NCBI GenBank assembly: GCA_964610175.1
Contig: CAZSVE010000012.1
Coordinates: forward strand, 1 to 51,230
Source of the DNA: CAZSVE01 sp964610175
GTDB lineage: Bacteria; Pseudomonadota; Gammaproteobacteria; HK1
Direction: 5' to 3'
Length of the DNA stretch: 51,230 nucleotides
Below, one piece after another: positions 43,796 to 51,230 of this stretch. Every line of letters starts with the position of its first letter. Position 1 is the stretch's first letter. A model generated the notes under the pieces. The model made no database searches. It was not told the origin of the DNA and worked only from the letters and a program-made list of their open reading frames with translations. The translations under genes were made by a program, and so were the position numbers.

Positions 43796-44068
43796 CTCTC
43801 CGTTGCGCCCTTGGATCTCTCCATCGAGGTTCCGAACCTCGACGTTGATACTCTGAACCTCTCCATTGATACTCGGAACCTCATCGTTGAGATTCTGAAT
43901 CTATCCGTTGAACCTCCAAGCCTCATCGTTGAGGTTCAGAGCCTCTCCGTTGAGTCTTTGAACCTCAACGATGAGTTCCTGATTCTCTCCGTTGAACCTC
44001 CGAGTCTCTCCGTCGAGTCCTCAACACTCATCGTTGAGTTCTGGATACTCACCGTTGCGTCCCGGAAC
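43796..44068. repeat. Thirteen tandem 21-bp units upstream of the ATPase-nuclease operon
   Basis: Thirteen contiguous units, each exactly 21 bp, begin CTCTCCGTTGCGCCC and follow the consensus CTCTCCGTTGAGATTCTGAA. On the plus strand they read as seven-residue repeats (SVEPPSL, IVEVQSL, SVESLNL) without a stop. Many unit boundaries show dyad symmetry, for example AACCTCA-TCGT-TGAGATT. The array fills the gap between the operon start (43762, minus strand) and a dead gene ending at 44089. It differs in sequence from the array at 3806 but shares period and dyad character. A plus-strand frame from 43745 covers it, but whether it is translated is unknown. Confidence 0.92.
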
Positions 44069-44088
44069 CTCGACCGCCACCCCACCCC

Positions 44089-44674
44089 TCATTCCGCCGG
44101 GGGCTCTGGCTTCTTCTTTCCCTTCGCCTTCCAAAAGTGCTCGCCCAACTGGTCGGCCACGGGTTTCAGGCCCGGCGGGCAGTCTGGGCGGCGGTCTTGA
44201 CGTAGTTGTAGAGCTGGGTCGAGGCCAAAACTATGAATCCTCCACCTCAAAAGGCCAAAGTCCCTCAATCTACCCCATAATCATAATCGAAGGGCATTGC
44301 CGTACGCAGCACCTTGCATGACCTCGCCGGCCTACCGCGAGGCGCGTGTCGTCTACCCGAGAGGCCACCGACGCGGCAATGATGCCCAGTCCGGTGAGAG
44401 CGGTAAAAGGATCCACGTCGTTCTTGAATTCCTTGGTGCTCGAGGCTGGCGGGGAGGGGGGTCGGTGATCCTGGGGGTGCAGGGCGGCGGTGAGGGCGTT
44501 CCGGACAAAGGAGACGCTGTCGGCGTCGATTTCACGATATGGCCTTGAATGTGTTCTTCCGTTCCTGGGCGTCATGACCGGAAAGGGGAGTTTTTTGAGC
44601 ACGGTGCCGAAGGCGTCCTCGACGGCCCTCGCGTCGGCGGGCGAGAGCGATGCGTCGATGTTCCGGTAGGGCAT
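44089..44674 (-). pseudogene. Frameshifted gene of unknown family
   Basis: The ATG at 44674 has a good ribosome binding site (GGAGGAAAATCTC). The frame reads MPYRNIDASLSPADARAVED, later DVDPFTALTGLGIIAASVAS and VDDTRLAVG, then shifts. In other frames it continues EVMQGAAYGNALRL and, further on, LYNYVKTAAQT, then PGLKPVADQLGEHFWKAKGK with a stop at 44089. The order suggests one original protein of roughly 190 residues broken by at least two frameshifts. Function unknown. Confidence 0.6.
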
Positions 44675-45246
44675 GAGATTTTCCTCCGGGACACGAAATG
44701 ATTGAACTTTCTTCCCGGATAGCGATGCGGGATCTTGACGCTTATCGAAGAACGGTGCCGGCGCTGTGGTACTCGGCCATGGCGGTGAGGATGGCGCTGG
44801 GGCCATCACTCCCTTCCTTGAAGGTGCGCGGTACAGGGATGTACCGCCATTTTCAATGGCCCATTCGCAGCTATATGGGCCATTGGAAATGAAGGAATCG
44901 GGATACCCATATTTTCTGGCACACTTTTTCGATTCCGTAACTGAAAAAAGCCCAGGATGGACTTTTTCACCAGCCTGCTAAAGCCTCGGCGACCTGGGCG
45001 TGGTCGAATTCGCTCTTGATGACCGCCGCATACATGGCATTGACGATGGCAGCCTCCAGGTTGATGTCCCGGAACCGCGATGGTGTCTCATTCTTGGGGG
45101 CTTGCTCTTGGCGAGGATGGCGGCAATGCCGGGTTTGCCCCGGACACTCGGGTTCGAAGACATGTAGCACCTGCCACCGTCCCCAGACGGTTTCCCGAGG
45201 AACCCGTTTCCAGGTTGTACGGGGCCATCCCCATTCCCCATCCCCT
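44675..45246. other. Non-coding stretch with a strong hairpin
   Basis: CAATGGCCCAT (44854-44864) and ATGGGCCATTG (44875-44885) form a perfect 11-bp stem. On the minus strand near 44967-45100 a short open piece ending FDHAQVAEALAGW looks like the end of a lost gene but is not recognised. Nothing else is supported. Confidence 0.5.
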
Positions 45247-45353
45247 AGCGATGGCTTCGCCTCGGACCGATGAGACATGAGTCGATAAATTCAGAAAAAC
45301 TGGTGCCATCGAGACTTCATCTATCCGCGAAGCCGAGCGGGAAATAAACAAAG
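45247..45353 (+). repeat. Dispersed repeat family R2, copy f
   Basis: AGCGATGGCTTCGCCTCGGA, GATGAGACATGAG and the end CCGAGCGGGAAATAAACAAA match R2. It lies at the 3' end of the gpW-like remnant. Confidence 0.7.
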
Positions 45354-45355
45354 GA

Positions 45356-45557
45356 TCGGCGAGCCGTTTGGGCGAGTGCATCGCCACAGTCGGTTTCCAG
45401 ATATCGGATATACCGCGCAGGTCTCCGGCGCGCCTGTGCGTATTGTGCGTATCCGACCCGCTGCCCTTCACGTCTACCTCCCCAAGGTCCGGGGCGCCGG
45501 TCACAGCCGGTGCATGGCGTCCCTCGCCTCGGTGAGGCGTTGTTGGCAGTCGGTCAT
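45356..45557 (-). pseudogene. gpW-like phage head-tail joining protein remnant
   Basis: The minus-strand frame starts MTDCQQRLTEARDAMHRL, then meets a stop; it continues in frame as VTGAPDLGEVDVKG and, after a shift, GQRVGYAQYAQARR and RYIRYLETDCGDA. The pattern (short helix, TG..., beta pair with R..Y, then YI..L) is that of gpW proteins that join phage heads to tails. Only the broken gene remains; no other phage structural genes are beside it. Confidence 0.55.
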
Positions 45558-45577
45558 GGGGGCTTTCCGTCAGCCAG

Positions 45578-46456
45578 TCAATGAACCACCGATAGTCTCT
45601 GGATCTCTTCTTCCGAAAGACCGGATGCCTTCGAAATTACCCCCACAGCCACACCGTCGCCAAGCAATGTCCTGGCCATTTCAACGGCTTTTTTGTGCTC
45701 GCCTTGTTGGATGCCTTGTTGGATGCCTTCTTCTCGTCCTTGTTGGAGACTATTTTCGATTGCTTGTTGTATGGGACCCATGATTGCCTCCCTATAGGAG
45801 CTTTGCTGTAGGCGCTGTTCGTACCGCGCCTGTTCGGATTCGTTCAGGTTTGCATATTGCAAAATGAAGTCGATGTATTTTATCCGCTTGTTCGGATCGG
45901 GTTCCAATTCCGCCAGACCTTCCTGCGCCCGCAGACAGATGTCCACCCGCTGGTTGGGTTCATGGCGCATATTGGGGAGATTGATGCGGGCGACGATGTT
46001 ACGGCTCTCGATGTGTTGGACAGCTGGTATCTCTCCCAAATCGCAGGCGATGAACCGGAAACCGAGATAGGTATTGTGCTCCGTGCCAAGATCGAGGGAA
46101 AGTGAATACCGACCGGGACGAAGGAAGACGACGACCGGCACCACGCGGGTTATGTTCAGGAGATCGGCCATATCGACACAGTAATGGATGAGCCGGTGAA
46201 TGGAAAAATAGCGGGTCTCCGTTTCTTCTTCCAGGATAAACAGGACCGCCTGTTTCTTCTCCCTGGAGAATTCCACAAGCAAGGGTGTGTCCAATTCCCG
46301 GAAGCGATCGCCAAGACGTTTCTTCAACTGCTCCTGACGCACGGACGTGATCCTGGCCGATGGTGGAATGTTTCCGGCCTCCTCCCAGGCAAAAAACTCC
46401 AGGGCCGCGCGGGGATAATCCAGGATGAGGTTCTTGAAGTTCTGATCGTGGCTCAT
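45578..46456 (-). CDS. Rpn-family nuclease/transposase-like protein
   Basis: A 292-residue protein of the Rpn/YhgA (PD-(D/E)XK nuclease family transposase) type, linked to recombination and phage resistance. The start MSHDQNFKNLILDYPRAALE is typical, followed by LDTPLLVEFSREKKQAVLFI and LEEETETRYFSIHRLIHYC, where the usual D..E.Q active-site pattern is diverged. The C terminus has the Gln/Gly repeat LQQGREEGIQQGIQQGEHKK and the ARTLLGDGVAVGVISKASGL tail common in the family. The key catalytic residues are not clearly conserved, so activity is uncertain. AAGGTAAATTC precedes the ATG. Confidence 0.8.
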   Translation of the reverse strand: MSHDQNFKNLILDYPRAALEFFAWEEAGNIPPSARITSVRQEQLKKRLGDRFRELDTPLLVEFSREKKQAVLFILEEETETRYFSIHRLIHYCVDMADLLNITRVVPVVVFLRPGRYSLSLDLGTEHNTYLGFRFIACDLGEIPAVQHIESRNIVARINLPNMRHEPNQRVDICLRAQEGLAELEPDPNKRIKYIDFILQYANLNESEQARYEQRLQQSSYREAIMGPIQQAIENSLQQGREEGIQQGIQQGEHKKAVEMARTLLGDGVAVGVISKASGLSEEEIQRLSVVH

Positions 46457-46493
46457 GAATTTACCTTACATCGTTGGAGCGGGCATCCCGCGT

Positions 46494-46725
46494 TCAGAGT
46501 ATCGACAGCTCCCGAACCTCTTCCTCGGAAAGCCCGGAATATTTGGAAACGGCATCTATAACCATGCCATCGCTTAGCAAGGCCCTGGCCATCTCGATGG
46601 CTTTTTCTTCCCCTCCATCTTATCCTCTTCGAGGCCATCCAGTTTCCCTTCCCGTATCCCCCTTCTCATGCCCCTTTCCATGGCATCGATCGCCGCCGCG
46701 CGCATCCTTTCGGCCACCTGATAGG
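46494..46725 (-). pseudogene. Rpn-family C-terminal remnant
   Basis: On the minus strand VAERMRAAAIDAMERGMRRG leads to EGKLDGLEEDKMEG, then after a frameshift EKAIEMARALLSDGMVIDAV and SGLSEEEVRELSIL with a stop at 46494. This matches the tail of the neighbouring Rpn gene (ARTLLGDGVAV, SGLSEEEIQRLSV). It is fused to a RadC remnant on its 5' side. Confidence 0.65.
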
Positions 46726-46744
46726 ACGGCACGCATTTCGTGCC

Positions 46745-47160
46745 CTCCCGAAATTCCTCCATGGGCCCACCCACCTCTAAGCTGAAGAGGGTCCCTGGCG
46801 CGATGATCAGGTGATCGACCACCTGGATATCGAGAATGCGTCCCACCTGGATCAGGTGGTCGGTGATATCCTTGTCCTCGTCGGAAGGACGCACCTCTCC
46901 GGTGGGGTGGTTATGCACCAGTGATTGCCGATCGGGACGGCACTGACGGCGCTCTTCCACACTGCCACCCGGAATTGTCCGCCCGAAGGGCCTCGGCGGG
47001 TTTGATGCTGGCGTGATAGGTCCCGCCGATGACTACCAGCTCGATGAAAAGAAACCGGCGACCAACATCGAGACCCACCATCCAGAAATGCCCCTTTTCC
47101 TGATCGATTTGCTCTTCCCTAGGGACTGATTCGATACCAAGGTTCCGTGCTGCCACTAAA
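46745..47160 (-). pseudogene. RadC/JAB-domain remnant
   Basis: LVHNHPTGEVRPSDEDKDIT carries the HxHPxG...SxxD metalloprotease-like motif of RadC proteins, followed by RILDIQVVDHLIIAPGTLFSL. The upstream part, in another frame, reads GHFWMVGLDVGRRFLFIELV and VIGGTYHASIKPAEALR, the preceding strands of the same domain. The frameshift between them and the lack of an N-terminal helix-hairpin-helix show it is broken. Confidence 0.75.
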
Positions 47161-47162
47161 AG

Positions 47163-47896
47163 GTGTTTTTCCGTTATGCACGACGCCGAGTGGATTGTCC
47201 GAAGTGCGGGATTCGGGCAGAGCGAATACCTTGGGCAAAAGGGAAACATCGCCTGACCGAGGTGTATGGGTTTTTTGGCAAGCTGGGCCAGGCGCCTAAG
47301 CTGGCAAGGGGTGACGGATGCCTTTCGTACAACGTGGGGCCATGTGTTCAGCTCAGTAGAGATGGCAATGGGATTGAGAACGAAAGCACAGGGGTTTGTC
47401 GAGTATCGAGGCTATTGGCGTCGATGAAATCCAATGGTAGCGAGCGTGGTCACCACTACCCTATTGGGCTAAGCTGTTTTTGGATGATTGGTGCGCAAAA
47501 ACCATCCGTCCCAGGATCGAACCCATGAAAAAAGTTGCCCGAATGTCGAGGAACCACCGCCACCTATTACTGAACTGGTTTTGGGCCGAAAGACGCTTCT
47601 CCAGTGGCATAGTGGAGGGCCTTATATCATGCCCTTGGCAATCTGCCAGTCCCAAAATCTACCCGCGAATTTTTTCGAGGAGGCAAAAACAGTATCATTA
47701 GACTTACCAAGCCTACCCGGTCAACCATGGTCAGTCGGTAGATTAGTGTGGGAACTTCGTGGGGAAACCGCTGCTTTTTGCACGGAGTTTCTTGTGGTCG
47801 AAAGGCGAAATCCGCGAACCGCCCACGCGAAATCAGACCACTATGGATCAACCCCACCCATAAACTTTTCTGAAGACCCATTTTTTTGAAGAGGCC
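47163..47896 (+). mobile_element. Decayed ISL3-family element
   Basis: Transposase pieces in several frames: RRRVDCPKCGIRAERIPWAK and GKHRLTEVYGFF (zinc finger and N-terminal part); FLASWARRLSWQGVTDAFRT; SIEAIGVDEIQW with the first catalytic Asp; WAKLFLDDWCAKTIRPRIEP with MKKVARMSRNHRHLLLNWFW and GIVEGL; and LYHALGNLPVPKSTREFF as the tail. Internal deletions and frameshifts make it non-functional. The right end is an inverted GGCCTCTTCAAAAAAATGGG type repeat at 47853-47896. The left end merges with the RadC remnant, so half the element is lost. Confidence 0.8.
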
Positions 47897-47984
47897 AAAA
47901 GATTTGCCATGAAGGTATATAATCATCCCATCCGGATTGGGATGGCGGGCCTTCGGATCTTGGTATTACGCCATGGAAGACGCC

Positions 47985-48100
47985 ATGATTTGTTTATTTC
48001 TCGCTCATCTTCGCAAATGAGTCGCTATTTCACGAAACGCCAGTTTTGCTTTATCCATGCTAAATCATGCATGCCGGTTCGAGTACAAGCTTCGCTAGAA
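47985..48100 (-). repeat. Dispersed repeat family R2, copy g
   Basis: Inverted copy: TTGTTTATTTCTCGCTCATC, then ACGAAACGCCAGTTTTGC, ending near ACAAGCTTCGCTAG, just upstream of glyA. Confidence 0.75.
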
Positions 48101-48161
48101 TTCCGAACCCATCCGGCCATTTCGCTGTCCCCAAAAACACGCAACACGCAAAGAGGGCTTC

Positions 48162-49415
48162 ATGTATCCCAACACCATGCATATCGCGGACTTCGACAAT
48201 GAATTGTCAGCGGCAATCCGCGGTGAAGAACGCCGTCAGGAAGAGCACATCGAGCTTATCGCCTCGGAAAACTACGCCAGTCCCCGCATACTCGAGGCCC
48301 AAGGGTCGGTCCTCAACAACAAATACGCGGAAGGCTATCCCGACAAGCGTTATTATGGCGGATGCGAATACGTGGATGTGGGCGAGAAGCTTGCCATAGA
48401 ACGAGCCAAACTCCTGTTCGGCGCGGATTACGCCAACGTGCAACCACATTCGGGATCTCAAGCCAATGCCGCCGCCTATTTCGCCCTTGCCGACCCTGGA
48501 GACACCATCCTCGGCATGAGCCTCGCGCACGGTGGTCACCTCACCCATGGAGCCAAGGTAAACTTCTCCGGGCGCATCTTCAACGCCGTTCAATACGGGC
48601 TCGATGCCGACACGGGAGAGATCGACTACGAGCAAGTCTCGGCCCTCGCCGAGCAACACCGGCCCCGTATCATCATCGCCGGTTTCTCCGCCTATTCGCG
48701 GGTCGTGGACTGGACGCGTTTCCGAACCATCGCCGACCGGGTCGGGGCCTATTTCGTGGTGGACATGGCCCATATCGCGGGCCTGGTAGCGGCGGGCCTA
48801 TACCCGAACCCGGTATCCATCGCGGATGTGACCACCTCCACCACCCACAAAACGCTGCGTGGCCCCCGCGGAGGATTCATTCTCGCCAGATCCAATCCAG
48901 AAGTGGAAAAAAAACTCAATTCCCTGGTTTTTCCCGGTACCCAGGGGGGACCGCTGATGCATGTCATCGCTGCCAAGGCGGTGGCCTTCCTGGAGGCCTT
49001 GCAACCCGAATTCAAGATCTACCAAAGCAAGGTGATCGCCAATGCCAAGACCATGGCCGCAACATTCATGGATCGGGAATATAGAATCGTATCCCAAGGA
49101 ACCGACAACCACTTGCTACTGGTAGACTTCATAGGGCGCCCCTTCACCGGAAAGGAAGCCGACGAGGCCCTCGGACGAGCCAATATCACCGTCAACCGAA
49201 ACGCAGTCCCCAACGACCCGCGTTCTCCCTTCATCACCAGTGGCATGCGCGTCGGTACACCGGCCATCACCACTCGGGGATTCGGCGAAGCCGAAACGCG
49301 GCAACTGACCGGCTGGATCTGCGACATCCTCGATGACATCGGCAACGAGCGCACCAGCACCGCCGTGAAGGAGGCCGTATCGGATATCTGTCGGCACTTT
49401 CCGGTCTATGCCTAG
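48162..49415 (+). CDS. glyA: Serine hydroxymethyltransferase
   Basis: A 417-residue PLP enzyme that interconverts serine and glycine with tetrahydrofolate, the main source of one-carbon units. In order: EERRQEEHIELIASENYASP, LNNKYAEGYPDKRYYGGCEY, NVQPHSGSQANAAAYFAL, LSHGGHLTHG-like SLAHGGHLTHGAKVNFSG, VDMAHIAGLVAAGLYPNP with the PLP Asp, and TTSTTHKTLRGPRGGFILA with the Schiff-base Lys. Length equals E. coli GlyA. The ATG at 48162 gives the standard N terminus; the ribosome binding site region contains AAAGAGGG. R2 repeats flank it on both sides. Confidence 0.97.
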   Translation: MYPNTMHIADFDNELSAAIRGEERRQEEHIELIASENYASPRILEAQGSVLNNKYAEGYPDKRYYGGCEYVDVGEKLAIERAKLLFGADYANVQPHSGSQANAAAYFALADPGDTILGMSLAHGGHLTHGAKVNFSGRIFNAVQYGLDADTGEIDYEQVSALAEQHRPRIIIAGFSAYSRVVDWTRFRTIADRVGAYFVVDMAHIAGLVAAGLYPNPVSIADVTTSTTHKTLRGPRGGFILARSNPEVEKKLNSLVFPGTQGGPLMHVIAAKAVAFLEALQPEFKIYQSKVIANAKTMAATFMDREYRIVSQGTDNHLLLVDFIGRPFTGKEADEALGRANITVNRNAVPNDPRSPFITSGMRVGTPAITTRGFGEAETRQLTGWICDILDDIGNERTSTAVKEAVSDICRHFPVYA

Positions 49416-49503
49416 CGATGAAACATAATTTAGCATTAGTAAAGCAAAGTTGTCGTTTCGTAAAACTTGGCTCATTTACCAAGATGAGCGGAAGAAAACG
49501 AAT
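49416..49503 (+). repeat. Dispersed repeat family R2, copy h
   Basis: GATGAAACATAATTTAGCAT, then AAGCAAAGTTGTCGTTTCG and GATGAGCGGAAGAAAACGAA. It begins at the glyA stop. The gap to sufB (49504-49717) contains no recognised regulator gene or clear promoter boxes. Confidence 0.7.
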
Positions 49504-49717
49504 TATCAAGATAGCAAACATTACCCAAAGACTCTTCGAAAACCCACGTGACTTGTCGTCATGAAAGTACGGATAGAGGGTTGGGATTCGTCCGTTGGCT
49601 CCCCCCCAACCTGCCCGTCACCTTTCATCATCGGAGGTAGCGCGCGCAACATCACCGCTCTTCCGATACGTCAATGACCAAACCATCAAAACTATTCGGC
49701 AGTTAGGAGAAATACAG

Positions 49718-51169
49718 ATGTCGACAGACAACCGAAACGACGTTGAAGCGCTGGTAGATAAGAAATACAAACACGGTTTCGTCACCGATGTAGACGCAGA
49801 CACTATGCCTCCCGGCCTCGACGAAGACATCATTCGACTTATCTCCGCAAAAAAGGACGAACCCGAATTTCTTCTGGAATGGCGCCTCGATGCCTATCGC
49901 CACTGGCTCACCATGAACGAACCCAATTGGGCCAACGTGCGCCACTTGCCCATCGATTACCAGGCCATATCCTATTTTTCCTCGCCAAAAACCCAGACCG
50001 ATCAACCCAAAAGCCTTGATGAAGTGGACCCAAGGCTCCTGGAAACCTACGAAAAGCTGGGGATTCCCCTCAACGAACGTGCAGCACTGGCCGGCGTCGC
50101 CGTGGATGCCGTCTTCGATAGCGTCTCCGTCGCCACCACATTCAAGGAGCAATTGGCCGAGCTTGGCATCATCTTCTGCTCGTTTTCCGAGGCGGCACGG
50201 GAACATCCCAATCTAATTCGACAATATCTCGGCAGCGTGGTGCCCTACCAGGACAATTTCTACGCAGCGCTCAATTCCGCCGTATTCACGGACGGTTCCT
50301 TTGCATACATACCCAAGGGCGCGCGTTGTCCCATGGAATTATCCACCTACTTTCGCATCAACGAGGCCAAGACGGGACAGTTCGAGCGAACCCTGGTCAT
50401 TGCCGATGAAGGAAGTTACGTAAGTTATCTGGAGGGTTGCACCGCGCCCATGCGCGACGAGAATCAATTGCACGCCGCCGTGGTCGAACTGGTCGCCATG
50501 AAAGACGCCGAAATAAAGTATTCCACAGTGCAGAACTGGTACCCCGGCGACGAAGAAGGCCGAGGTGGGATCTACAACTTCGTCACCAAGCGCGGCGAGT
50601 GCCGCGGGGCGCGCGCCAAGATCTCCTGGACTCAGGTAGAAACCGGATCGGCCATTACCTGGAAATATCCGAGCTGCGTGTTGCGCGGCGACGATTCTGT
50701 AGGGGAATTCTACTCCGTGGCGTTGACCAACAATCGCCAACAGGCCGATACCGGCACCAAGATGATTCACATCGGCAGAGGCACCAACAGCACCATCCTC
50801 TCCAAGGGCATCTCCGCAGGCCACAGCCAAAATGCCTACCGTGGCCTGGTTCGAATCGGGAAGAATGCCGAAGGCGCCCGCAATTACACCCAATGCGATT
50901 CCCTGCTCATGGGCGACAAGTGCAGCGCCCATACCTTCCCCTCCGTGGAAGTGAAGAATTCCACTGCCAAGGTGGAACACGAAGCCACCACCTCCAAGAT
51001 CGCCGAAGATCAACTCTTTTATTGCATGCAACGAGGGCTTGACGAAGAAGACGCCATCTCCATTATTGTCAATGGCTTTTGTAAGGAGGTATTCAAGGAA
51101 CTACCCATGGAGTTTGCGGTGGAGGCCCAAAAACTACTCAGCCTGAGCCTGGAAGGGACGGTCGGGTAA
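49718..51169 (+). CDS. sufB: Fe-S cluster assembly protein SufB
   Basis: A 483-residue scaffold subunit of the SufBCD complex, which builds iron-sulfur clusters in the cytoplasm. Conserved blocks: KYKHGFVTDVDADTMPPGLD, EPEFLLEWRLDAYRHWL, AALNSAVFTDGSFAYIPKGA with RCPMELSTYFRIN, SYVSYLEGCTAPMRDENQLH, the Cys-containing KYPSCVLRGDDSVGEFYSVA, and the C-terminal EDQLFYCMQRGLDEEDA. The ATG at 49718 has TTAGGAGAAATACAG upstream; a longer frame from 49595 is unlikely. Normally sufC, sufD and sufS follow; here an ISL3-like end begins 7 bp after the stop and the window runs out. Confidence 0.96.
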   Translation: MSTDNRNDVEALVDKKYKHGFVTDVDADTMPPGLDEDIIRLISAKKDEPEFLLEWRLDAYRHWLTMNEPNWANVRHLPIDYQAISYFSSPKTQTDQPKSLDEVDPRLLETYEKLGIPLNERAALAGVAVDAVFDSVSVATTFKEQLAELGIIFCSFSEAAREHPNLIRQYLGSVVPYQDNFYAALNSAVFTDGSFAYIPKGARCPMELSTYFRINEAKTGQFERTLVIADEGSYVSYLEGCTAPMRDENQLHAAVVELVAMKDAEIKYSTVQNWYPGDEEGRGGIYNFVTKRGECRGARAKISWTQVETGSAITWKYPSCVLRGDDSVGEFYSVALTNNRQQADTGTKMIHIGRGTNSTILSKGISAGHSQNAYRGLVRIGKNAEGARNYTQCDSLLMGDKCSAHTFPSVEVKNSTAKVEHEATTSKIAEDQLFYCMQRGLDEEDAISIIVNGFCKEVFKELPMEFAVEAQKLLSLSLEGTVG

Positions 51170-51176
51170 AAAAACA

Positions 51177-51212
51177 GGCTCTTCAAAAAAATTTGTGGGT
51201 AGAAGTTTGCCA
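51177..51212 (+). repeat. ISL3-type terminal repeat at the right edge
   Basis: GGCTCTTCAAAAAAATTTGT then GGGTAGAAGTTTGCC matches the ends at 3360 and (inverted) 47853-47896. An element probably begins here and runs beyond the window. Confidence 0.65.
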
Positions 51213-51230
51213 TCCCAATAGCATTTAGGG

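Noticed and set aside
43745..44200. A 151-residue plus-strand protein covering the second 21-bp array.
   Set aside because: Not listed as a gene: no ribosome binding site, its start lies inside the opposite-strand gene, and the open frame follows automatically from stop-free 21-bp units. Translation cannot be excluded.
47640..47700. An additional short repeat similar to the ISL3-type ends.
   Set aside because: It encodes LYHALGNLPVPKSTREFF, the transposase tail; the resemblance is to coding sequence next to the real end, so it is part of the ISL3 remnant.
1..51230. tRNA or rRNA genes.
   Set aside because: No cloverleaf with a TTCRANNC arm and no rRNA-like conserved blocks were noticed; without a covariance scan a missed tRNA is possible.

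Overview
The window looks like chromosomal DNA from a storage-polymer-forming gammaproteobacterium, most likely related to Chromatiales. The best clues are the two-subunit class III polyhydroxyalkanoate synthase (phaE and phaC), a class II fructose-bisphosphate aldolase next to a GTP-type PEP carboxykinase, a GH57 glycosidase and malQ, an HD-domain Ppx/GppA phosphatase and a SufB. Intact housekeeping genes alternate with long intergenic stretches full of short dispersed repeats, solo insertion-sequence ends and broken genes. That pattern fits a genome invaded by small elements, as in some sulfur-oxidising or symbiotic gammaproteobacteria. The genus cannot be fixed from the sequence.

Layout. 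0-0.9 kb: remnants of a tyrosine recombinase and a truncated zeta-toxin-like module. 0.86-3.2 kb: an AfsA-like gene overlapping an FAD amine-oxidase-like gene. 3.2-4.1 kb: repeats, including a 21-bp phased array of palindromes, then a fibronectin III protein. 4.8-7.8 kb: an AT-rich island with a sodium:solute symporter and an unrecognised membrane protein. 8-8.6 kb: a RelBE-like pair split by a repeat. 8.8-13.1 kb: a secreted phage-collar-like protein, a TPR gene, a small unknown gene, an ORF-less group II intron and a dead Rhs gene. 13.4-20.5 kb: GH57, rdgB, fba, pckG. 21-26.8 kb: a multi-GAF histidine kinase, a response regulator split by a small element, and two small membrane proteins. 27-36 kb: malQ, pgi, ppx/gppA, phaE, phaC. 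36.5-38.4 kb: dppB/dppC-like permeases. 38.4-39.9 kb: fragments of a receiver and an IS110 transposase. 39.9-43.8 kb: a tight four-gene operon (membrane winged-helix protein, Cys-motif protein, AAA ATPase, PD-(D/E)XK-like nuclease) preceded by a second 21-bp array. 44-47.9 kb: a gene graveyard (gpW-like, Rpn-like, RadC-like, ISL3). 48-51.2 kb: glyA and sufB, ending at an ISL3-like terminal repeat.

Functionally, the metabolic genes cover carbon storage and release: alpha-glucan handling (GH57, MalQ), hexose phosphates (Pgi, Fba), gluconeogenic entry (PckG), polyphosphate or ppGpp turnover (Ppx/GppA) and PHA synthesis (PhaEC). The most interesting non-metabolic items are the candidate defence operon at 39931-43762, the two 21-bp arrays of dyad-symmetric units just upstream of genes, and a structured about 110-bp repeat whose two copies differ by paired changes in the stems and of which one splits a response regulator so precisely that removing it restores the frame.

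All calls come from reading the sequence; no database search, folding program or base-composition calculation was run. Family names reflect recognised motifs and overall resemblance.
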